Part shown: positions 52,001 to 61,292 of the stretch, piece after piece
Position numbering within the stretch: position 1 is the stretch's first letter
Layout of the letters: the number at the start of each line of letters is the position of its first letter
DNA from: Jackrogersella multiformis
Lineage: Eukaryota > Ascomycota > Sordariomycetes > Xylariales > Hypoxylaceae
Direction: 5' to 3'
Assembly: GCA_902806575.1 (NCBI GenBank)
Contig: CADCXD010000011.1
Location: 1,674,001 to 1,738,000 of the forward strand
DNA length: 64,000 bases
Notes under the pieces: generated by a model
Database searches by the model: none
Seen by the model: only the letters and a program-made list of their open reading frames with translations
Told to the model about the DNA's origin: nothing
Position numbers and translations under genes: made by a program

Positions 52001-52392
52001 AATCTCTCTTACCGTAATAAAACTTACTTTCCTTAAAAGATAAAAAATATATAACTTATTTCATATCTTACTTATTAAATCTTATCGCACTAATAATTAA
52101 GAACTTTTTAACCCTAATTAAGTTTTATGTAAAATAACCTTAATAAAATTTAAAAATTATTAAGTAAAATAAGTAATAAACTTTATCGAAAATTAAGGCC
52201 GAATAAAGTATCTTATGAAATAAGAAGAATAATTAATTAAAAGGCATTAAATATAAGAACCTTATAAATATATATTCAACGAAAAAGTAAAGGCAGTAAT
52301 TAAACTATTTTACGATTAATATACCGATAAACCTTACGATCTTATAATTACTTAATATGCTTAAAAACAAGCATTAAAAAAAAGAAAACTAA
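46100..52392 (+). mobile_element. Ty3/gypsy element B, internal region; youngest copy
   Basis: This is a full-length internal region flanked by matching LTRs (whole element 6921 bp). At about 49810-50010 the plus strand reads as gypsy RT with recognisable FEYL-ISFGL-N-LATF and IYLD-F-IYA pieces. At about 51165-51240 the integrase zinc-binding region is visible (DYIRGYLK-Q-NK). Many stops mean that it is dead. It keeps far more C than A or the inner remnants, and C far exceeds G on the plus strand in 46680-46980, so mutation acted mainly on one strand. It should be the latest insertion in the nest. Confidence 0.88.
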
Positions 52393-52706
52393 TATTATAT
52401 AAATAAGCTCCATAAAGTAAAATATAATTAATATATACATACATATTAATAAATATAAGATATATTAAAACTTATAAAACAAAGCTATTAAATAAGATTA
52501 ATTAAAAAACTTAATCAATATATATAAGATTAAACTAACAAAATTAAAAAAGCGCTAACGACGTTTAAGGAGATATTTAGATTAAATATATATAAATCAT
52601 TACGCCTCGTTTCGTAAAAAGAAATAAAAAGCAAGGACCTTAAGATTATAAAGAATTATAATTCGAAATTAAACTACAGTTTCAAACCCATTTTACCCTT
52701 ATCACA
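52393..52706 (+). repeat. 3' LTR of gypsy element B
   Basis: A 314-bp LTR ending CCCTTATCACA, followed by TTACT (52707-52711), an exact copy of the 5 bp before the 5' LTR. The perfect target duplication fixes both ends of element B. Confidence 0.92.
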
Positions 52707-55700
52707 TTACTTTTAATAAATATATAACGTTTACTTTATATTTTTCCTATTAATCGTTAATTAAATCGATTATTATTTTCTCGCTTTTAAATAATTTAAT
52801 TATTTCTTTATTATATTATATATCTTATTTTTTAATTAATTTTTATAATTTCTTATTAAATTTAATATTCGTATTAATATAATAAACTCTTTCTTTCGTA
52901 ACGATTTTAAAGATATTTTTAAATTTTTTAACTTTTAAGTTAAATGTTAATGCTTTTTTTATATTTCGTTTTTATTAAAATATTTATTAAATATCTTTTA
53001 AAGTTTTTTCCTTCGATATTAATATATTTTATATTTTATTATTAATATTAAATTTCGCCGTAAAATATTTATTATTTATTATTTTAAACTTAATATTTAA
53101 AGTTATTATTTTATCGTTATTATCGTATTAAACGTATAAAGCCGTTTATATTATATTAACTTTTTCCTAAATTATTTAAAAATAATTATTATTTATAATT
53201 TCTTATATAAAACTTAATTAAGTTTCGTATAAAATTATTATTAATTTCGATATATTATTAATAAAAGTTATAATATATATTAATATTATTTAACGATATT
53301 TAATAATTATTTTTTAATAATAATTTATTAAAATTATAAGTTTAAAGTAAGATTTTAAGGTTTTTTTTATCTTAAAATAATTTATAATAACTTTATAATT
53401 TTTATAAAACTTATTATTAAATAATAAGTTTAATTTTAAACGTTTCGGGTAAATCCACGCCTCGATTTTTACTCGGATTAATTTATTCTCGCTGTTTTTT
53501 AATTTAATTATTATATTTAAAGAAAATATCGTTATTTTTATTCTAATTATTTTACCGTTAATTTCTCGGGTAACTTTTAACTTTTCTTTTTTTATTATAA
53601 AATTATTTATAAAGGTTTTTAATTATTTTTAATTAATTAATCGATTTAATATATTTAAATTAATATATATAATTAATCGTTTATTAATTTTATTTATTAA
53701 TTTTATTTTTAAATTAATATATTTTTTTAATTTATTATTAAATTACGTAAAAATTATATTTTAAACTTTAATTTTATTAATAATATCGGAAAGTATTATT
53801 TTATATTATTTATAATTATTAAAGTTTTTAAATTTTTTAAGAATATTATAAAAAAAGTTTTCTTTTTATTTCGTTTTATTAAAATACTTATTATTTTAAT
53901 TTTTAATTAAAAGTGAAAAATATATCGATAAATTAAACGTTTTTAAAAATAACTTAATTAAATTATTAAGTTTTATTTCGAGTAAAATAAAATTAATTAA
54001 TTTATTAAAATTCGCGTTATTATTTATTATTAACTTTATTTTCGAATAAATATAATTTAATAACTTTACCGGTTTAATCTTTAACTTTTTAAAAAAAATA
54101 TATTTATTCGTATATACGTACTTAAAATAATTAAAATAAGTACCGAAAGTTTTACCGTATTTATAATAAATTCGTTTATTAAATTTATTATTTTAATTAA
54201 AATAATTATAAAATATAAAATTCTTCGATTTTTTTAATTAATTATTTAATACTTTTATAACTTTTTTTATTAATAAATAACCATTTTATATAAGATTTAA
54301 TTTCGTTTTTTTTATGAATATTATTTTAATTAAAATATATTTTATATTTTATATAAACACGATTATTTTTTATTTTTTACTTAATTTATTAACGTTATTT
54401 TTTATATTAATCGCTTTTATAAAATTAATCGTTAAAATATATTTATTTATTTTTAATACGTAAGCGATAATTTCGGCCGTAATTATCGCGATAATTTTTA
54501 TAACGATTATTACCGTAATTATATTAACTTTTATTATAATTATATTAATTATCGTAATTATATTAATTATCGTAATTATATTAATTATCGTAATTATATT
54601 AATTATCGTAATTATATTAATTATCGTAATTATATTAATTATCGTAATTATATTAATTATCGTAATTATATTAATTATCGTAATTATATTAATTATCGTA
54701 ATTATATTAATTATTTTTATAATTACGTTAACTTTTAATATAATCGTATTAATTATAATAATAATTAAAGTTTCGACTTTTAAAATTTAATCGATTATAA
54801 TCGAAACGATTTCATCGGTTTTTATAAAGTTAAAAAGGTTTTTAAAGTTAATAATTACATTAATAAATATTTTAATGCTTTTATTAATTAAAAATTAATT
54901 TCTATATTTTATAATTAATAATATTTATTTTTAAATTTATTATTTTTCTTTAAAATAAATACTTTAATTTTTAAAGCTTTTTTTAATTAAAGGATCGATA
55001 TAAACCTTAAAATTTAAATTTAATATTAAAAAAATATATTATATATATATTATTTTATTCGTTATTCGTAAAACGCGATAATTATAAATTAATTAAATAA
55101 GTTATTTATTAATTTATTTATTTTTAAAATAATCGTTTTTTAAATATAAAATATTTTATAAAAGTTATATCGTTTTTATTTTATTAAACTTATATTTATT
55201 AAATAAAAATATTAATATATAAATATTATTAATTTTAAAATAATATCTTTTATTTAAAAGTAAAATATTTAAATATTAACTTTAAGCTTATCTTTGAAAA
55301 AAAAATTATATTTTTTTAATAATAATTTTCGTTTAAACGTCGTTCGTTTTAATTACTTTTATTATTTCGATAAAAAAATAAATATTCTTTTATATAATAT
55401 CTTTATTAATTATAATTATATTAATTATTCCGTAAATCTTTAAATTTAAATTTAAATTAAAAAAGTCGATTTATTTAAAATATAATTAATAAATTTAACG
55501 TTAACGCTTTATATTATTATTTATATTATAACGATATATTTAATAATTCGTTTTTTTATTTTTTTATTTAATATAAAAACGCCTTATAACTTTAATACTT
55601 TTATTGTTTTTTTTATTAATCTTTAAAACTCCACTTTTTAAAGTTTTTAAAACTTCGTTAAATTTTTACGCTTTTATTTTTAAAATTAAGGCTTTATTAA

Positions 55701-57120
55701 ATTTTAAAACTATAACTTTATTAAAATTTAAAATATCGGTTATATTATTAAATAAAAATTATTAAAGTGAATATTATTAAGATAAAGGTTAAAATTATTA
55801 AGTTTAATTTAATATTAATAATATTAATATTATAATATAAATTTTATTAATTTATAATTTTATCGATATAAATTATTAAATTATTTAAGTTTTTAATAAT
55901 ATAAACTTTATTTTTATCAACGTTTAAATTTTTATAAAAACTTTTAATAATTAAACGGTTTAAATCTTTATTAATATAAACTTTTTTAACATTTAAGTTA
56001 TTTAAGTTTATATTTTCGGTAATAATATTATATAAGTTTTTAAAAATATAATTATACGTTTTAAATTCTTTTAATTTATTAATGTTTAAAAAACGTTTAA
56101 AAAATTAAAATAATTTAATTTCACTCGAAAGGTTTTTTAAATTAAGTAAAATTATTTCTTTAATTTTAATTAAATTTTAAAGATCGATAACGATAATAAA
56201 ATAAAATAAAAATTTAATTAAAGCTTTATTAATTAAAAATATTTATTTAAAGTAATAAATTAAGGTAAAAAGTTTTATAATAATAATAAATAAAAAATAA
56301 AAAATAAAGATTTAATTATAAATATTTTAAGTTTTTTTAATAAAAAAAAGTATTAAATTTCGAGATTTTTAACGTAATATTTTTAAATTAATAAAATATA
56401 AATAATTTAAATAAGTCTTTTTTTAATAAACTTAATTAATAACGTTATTTCTTTTTTTTATGTGTTCGAAATAATTACTTCGATTTAAACTTTTTTTTTT
56501 AATTACGTAATTAATTTTAATATTAACCTCTCCTTTTAAAATAATTAAAAAGGTGTTATTACGTTCGTTTATAATAAAACTATCGGCGTTTATATTAAAA
56601 ATTTAATCGAAGCTTTTATTATTTATAATTATATCGATAAAATTAATAAAACCGGAATTTTAATTAAATTAAATAATTTTAAAATAAAATTAAAAACTTA
56701 TTTAAATTTATAAAAATTTATAATTTATTTAAAATTATAATTTAATTTTATATCTTTTTTCTTTTTTTAATATTAATTTATATCGTTTTAATATTTTAAC
56801 GAAAAAATATATACGTAACACGTTTATTTTCTTTAATTTTTAAATAAAAAGAAAATTAAAATTTTCCTTTAAAAATAATAATACGATTAAATAATTGTTA
56901 TTTAATATAAGTTAAATAAAATAATAATAAATTTTAATAAAGTAATAATAAATAAATAAACCGAACGTTCGCGTTTTAATAATTATAATTAAATTTTTAA
57001 AATAATTAAAATAATAATATAATTATATATTATATAAAGTCGTTATAAAAATAACGGTCGTATCGTAATAATTTAAATAAAATTATTAAAATATTAAATT
57101 AATATATAATAAAAATTTAG
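52707..57120 (-). mobile_element. Third Ty3/gypsy remnant (minus strand), gag side
   Basis: It continues the minus-strand remnant after element B. It contains an 18-bp tandem repeat at about 54537-54712 within what looks like the gag C-terminal region; nearby minus-strand CpG-rich text resembles the basic stretch near 38570-38690 of the plus-strand remnant. All frames are broken. Confidence 0.55.
54537..54712. repeat. 18-bp tandem repeat, nine to ten units
   Basis: The unit TAATTATATTAATTATCG repeats perfectly with period 18 (CpG recurs from 54553 to 54697 in steps of 18). As 18 is a multiple of three, it was probably a six-residue protein repeat in the gag-like region before mutation, unless it expanded later. 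Confidence 0.85.
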
Positions 57121-57238
57121 TTATTATATTTTTTAAAAATATAACGAAATTAAAAATTATATAAATATATTAAAAAGCTTTATATTTATATATTTAAAAT
57201 TAAAAGTTAAATAATTATATAAATATATTTTATTATTT
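57121..57238. repeat. 118-bp direct repeat, right copy
   Basis: The partner of 41236-41353. Its right end coincides with the point where element A resumes. Confidence 0.7.
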
Positions 57239-57845
57239 ACGTAATTTTAAAAGTAAATTATATATATATTAAAATATATAAAAATATTTAAAACGAAATC
57301 GTTAATAAATAAAAAATAAATTAATAAACGATAAAAAAAAATATTAATTTTTAAAATAAATTAATTTATAATATTAAACGTAAAAAATATTAAAATTAAA
57401 CGTTTCGTTAAAAAATTAAATAAAAAGTTTTTAAGTTTTTTTAAAATTTAATAAATAAATCTTTTTATTATAATAAAACTTATTTTTTTAAAAAAATAAA
57501 AAATATATAACTCGTTTTATATTTTATTTATTAAATTTTATTACGTTAATAATTAAAATTTTTTTAACCTTAATTAAATTTTACGTATAATAATTTTAAT
57601 AAAGTTTAAAAATTATTAAATAAAACGAATAATAAATTTTATTAAAAATAAAAATAAAATAAAATATTTTATAAAATAAAAAATTTAATTAATTAAAAAG
57701 TATTAAATTTAAAAACTTTATAAATATATATTTAATAAAAAAATAAAAGTAATAATTAAATTATTTTACGAGTAATATATTAATAAATTTCGCGATTTTA
57801 TAAATTATATAATATATTTTAAAAAAATATTAAAAAAAGAATTAA
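57239..57845 (+). mobile_element. Ty3/gypsy element A, internal right part
   Basis: It resumes the match to element B (B 51765 onward) and runs into the 3' LTR. The summed length of the left and right parts of A (about 6.5 kb) fits B's 6.9 kb, supporting one element split by a 21-kb insertion. Confidence 0.8.
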
Positions 57846-58138
57846 TATTATACGAATAAAATTTATAAAATAAAATATAATTAATATATATATATAAATT
57901 AATAAATATAAAATATATTAAAATTTATAAAATAAAATTATTAAATAAAATTAAATAAAAATTTAAATTAATAAAATTAAAAAAACGTTAACGACGTTTA
58001 TAAAAATATTTAAATTATATATATATAAATTATTATACCTTATTTTATAAAAAGAAAAAAAAAGTAAAGATCTTAAAACTATAAAAAATTATTATTTAAA
58101 ATTAAATTATAATTTTAAGCTTTATTGCCCTTATCACA
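57846..58138 (+). repeat. 3' LTR of gypsy element A
   Basis: A 293-bp LTR copy with an internal deletion relative to the others, ending CCCTTATCACA. It is followed by TAATA, pairing with TAATG before the 5' LTR. Its right edge is the sharp end of the AT-rich block. Confidence 0.85.
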
Positions 58139-58859
58139 TAATAACATACCTCTAAATTATTCTCTTATGGTTGCTTTATAATAGTAAAATGTGATAATAT
58201 TCCAAAGTAACCTAGGCTCTCACATCAGCACTAGCATAGACGGGCTGGGCCGTGTAGATATGAGATCGTTTCAAGCAGAAATCTCCTCCAATATCTAAGA
58301 TAGGGCATGCGAATATGTACGGTCATCCCTTGCACGGCGCACTGGCTAAATGATCGATCGACCCGTGGATCTAGCCTGACCGCCCTAAATACTAGATTAT
58401 TAATGGGGATACCTGGAGCATCGTGACCTAAGAGAGTTAAGATCGATCCTAGGTTATCCGATCTGACGAGGAAATGTCATCGCTACAGCCAGTCGGGTCG
58501 GGACATAAAACGTACGATTAAATTCGGCATGCCGTTTCCTAATCCTGCATTGACCGGGGTTCGTAACCATTGGCTATTGGTTATTATCACCTTCGTCCTG
58601 CCCATGTACCCAAAGGGAGATATATACACTAATACATATTAAAATCACTACACCGGCCCGAACTTATTTGGGCAATTTACTGCCATATATCCCACAGGCA
58701 GGTGCCTAGTCCCGAGGAAATCCGTCCCGTACTGAGATGTGAATAACCTCAACTATTTAGTTACCTGGGTAAGCATGATACTAAGCCCGTCTCTTAATCG
58801 TACGTAGACTTTCCTATTCATTACAACGCATCTTGGTGCAACCATGACCGGATTGCTGG

Positions 58860-58884
58860 GTCATCCCGATATTTTCGGGATGAC
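58860..58884. repeat. Perfect short inverted repeat (10-bp stem)
   Basis: GTCATCCCGA, 5-nt loop TATTT, then TCGGGATGAC. It is isolated in a gene-free stretch and no long poly-T follows, so a terminator role is not supported. Confidence 0.8.
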
Positions 58885-60293
58885 GACTAAAAAGCAATGC
58901 CGGTGCGCTTCATGCTGCATATTGGCTACCTAGATGGCTAACGCCTCTGAGCTGATAGGTCTTAAGGCCATGGACCAGACTTATTCACGAGATTACCGGG
59001 ACCGCCTCCCCAGCCCTTACTCCACGCTACAATGTGGCAAGGAAGTCAAGTGACCCCCCGACAGCCCCGGCTAGCCAGGTTTCCGGACACCTCGATCGAA
59101 CGCCATCACATCTCACATTACAGCATCCCGGTTTTCATTACAGAAAGGGTATGTCTCGTTTTCGTTTTTATTGACCGTATCTCCAGTACATCGCCCATGG
59201 ATCGATCGCTTCGTAAACGAGCCAAGGTCTTTAAACGCCGATCAGTTGCCGAGGTGCCTTCTTCTCACCCTGTCGACTACCTAACCTAGGATGTATGTAA
59301 GCATGGATAAAGCAGCTCACATCTTTGCTTTTGGCTATATGTGCCTCGTGTCAAAATTTGAAACTATGTAATCAATCTATCCAAACCAGCTGCTGAAGTG
59401 AAGCTAGGTACCTTAGGTAGGCAGCTAAGAAAGTATTAAATGAGTCCTACATGTATGCTTTAGCTGCCTGTATGTTAAAATGGGCATTTGCTAGCAATTA
59501 CCTTTCCGCGGAGAACCATCGGAAATCGTAGGTACCTGCCTTAGGTATCTACTTACGTAGGCAGTCTTAAAAAAGAAAATTACCTATCACTTATTACCTA
59601 CCATAGGTATTAAATTTTACTCATCCGTACCTAGGTATGCATAGGCGTCTCGTCACATTTAGAAAAGGAGCAGAAAAAACGGTATAAGGCCCCGGGGCCA
59701 CCCCTTGTAGGCTCCCGGCGACGAAACACCACCACCAACGTCTATACATAGCGAGTAAACCCGGTATGCTGATGCCCAATAGGATCGTACATCTTGCCTT
59801 AGTCCTGCAGACATACGCGTGCTGCAGCGCCCAAGTGTTGTGCAGTTACTACATGGACGAACTATCACTAGGCAGGCAACTTGGAGCTAGCAAATAAACA
59901 TTCCCAGCGATCCAGAAGGTTGGATAAGGACATACCGGTATGTCGTATGATAACATGGCGCCGTGGATGTGGCCCGTAAGCAGCTCATTACAGGACCGTG
60001 AAGACCAGGATTCTACATCGCCATCCTAGTCGAAGCAGCTAAGCAATGGCACATCTACATAGTGCATTGTGATATTAAGCTGCACGATTGTAGGATCGGG
60101 ACTGCTGTGCGTATGTGGGCATGCAGTGTCTCAGCCTACCTAGGTAGCTGAACATGAATACAATACTTCCTTCATTTTGGACCAGCTATTCGGAAGGTCT
60201 GCGGCCTGTCCCGTCGAGGGGAGACTGCATGGAAGCCACGGGCTGCTGACTGCTTCTAGAAATTGCCGGGTTCTAATGACCATGCCCACTAGG

Positions 60294-60301
60294 TATAAAT
60301 A
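60294..60301 (+). promoter_or_regulatory. Putative TATA box of the F-box-like gene
   Basis: TATAAATA about 150 bp upstream of the start codon at 60453, followed by a pyrimidine-rich stretch. The position suits a fungal TATA element; not tested. Confidence 0.4.
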
Positions 60302-60452
60302 TAGCGTTGTGTTTTAAATTTGAATTTCTTGTGTGAGCGAGTCCTCTCCGTATCGGCGGCTTTTATAACTTCTTCTACTTTTTAGAGTGCTTCTAGCGAG
60401 AAGTACTTATCTATACAAGCAGCGCGCTGCTTCATAGGGCCCCTTTACCTTC

Positions 60453-61292
60453 ATGGCTATCCAATACGGCTCAGAACCGGCTCGATACTCGGCGGTGGAG
60501 AGCAGGACCAACGACGAGCAAGATTATCGCCGACAGTGGCTTAATGTGATATCCAGCCAAAATCCATTAGCAGCTCAGGAGCCGAGGCATCCGCCACTTC
60601 TACCAGCACCAACGCAGCTATCTATCCAATCATCATCATATACGACCCATGAAAGTCGAGTCCAGTGGTTCGCTTGCCAGCTATCAAAGAGGACTCTACA
60701 TCAGTACCTTAACTTCGTCCAGCTACGACTGCCGATACCGAAGAACGGAACCCGTCTCGAAATCCTTCCTCAGGACATAATCGACCGAATCTGCCAATAC
60801 GTACCGTACGAGAACCTCCTCTGGCTCTACCAGGAGTCGAAAACACTCCATAGGATCATCAACCCGCAACTCGCGCCCTACGAGACAAAGCTTTCCTTCG
60901 TGCTACGAGCCGAGCGAGATTTCGTGAAGCATTATGCGATGGACCCGTCGAAGCCGCCGAATCTCGGTTGTTATATGTGCTTCCGAGTTCTCCCAGCCGG
61001 CGAATTCGCTAGCAACCAGCCCCTACAAGCTAAGCTGCGGGGTTTCCCATCGGACGTAGAGTTGGTCGTTAATTTGCGCCGGTTCTGCATAGGCTGCGGT
61101 ATCCAGTCGGGCTGCCACACCCCCGGAGACGACCTGAACACGCGGACGGGAGGAAGGTTCTGGCTATGCGATTGCTTGCAAGTTCAAAGCGACGTAACTC
61201 CCGGATGTAAGAACTGTAGGGCCCCATGTTCCCTTGCGCCGCGGGGACCAAGCAAAGCAGCGTTATCATGGAGATCGAAGGAAGGGGCGTGA
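60453..61292 (+). CDS. F-box-like, cysteine-rich protein
   Basis: A single-exon frame of 279 residues. Residues about 102-136 (LEILPQDIIDRICQYV, then LLWLYQESKTL) match an F-box. The C-terminal half has CxxC pairs at 173-176 and 212-215 and further cysteines at 239-241 and 252-259 (FCIGCGIQSGCHTPGD, GCKNC). This arrangement occurs in fungal F-box-like proteins and may bind metal. The N-terminal 90 residues look disordered. The likely role is as an SCF ubiquitin-ligase adaptor; the target is unknown. The gene is intact although it lies 2.3 kb from the RIP-degraded block. Confidence 0.75.
   Translation: MAIQYGSEPARYSAVESRTNDEQDYRRQWLNVISSQNPLAAQEPRHPPLLPAPTQLSIQSSSYTTHESRVQWFACQLSKRTLHQYLNFVQLRLPIPKNGTRLEILPQDIIDRICQYVPYENLLWLYQESKTLHRIINPQLAPYETKLSFVLRAERDFVKHYAMDPSKPPNLGCYMCFRVLPAGEFASNQPLQAKLRGFPSDVELVVNLRRFCIGCGIQSGCHTPGDDLNTRTGGRFWLCDCLQVQSDVTPGCKNCRAPCSLAPRGPSKAALSWRSKEGA

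Larger units (their letters stand above)
58139..60452. other. Intergenic region, no gene seen
   Basis: About 2.3 kb of ordinary composition. A short frame at 59032-59289 has no recognisable features. It contains a perfect hairpin at 58860-58884 and CCTAGG-type repeats near 59405, 59530, 59625 and 60135. The 3' part should contain the promoter of the F-box gene. Confidence 0.5.

Noticed and set aside
54537..54712. CRISPR-like array
   Set aside because: The units abut with no spacers; it is a simple tandem repeat in a eukaryotic transposon.
30770..57845. Idea that the AT-rich block is mitochondrial DNA
   Set aside because: It contains LTR pairs with target duplications and gypsy RT and integrase relics, and joins nuclear-type genes.
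58540..58600. Possible tRNA (GGGGTTCGTAACC looks like a T-arm)
   Set aside because: No matching acceptor, D-arm or anticodon arm could be found around it.
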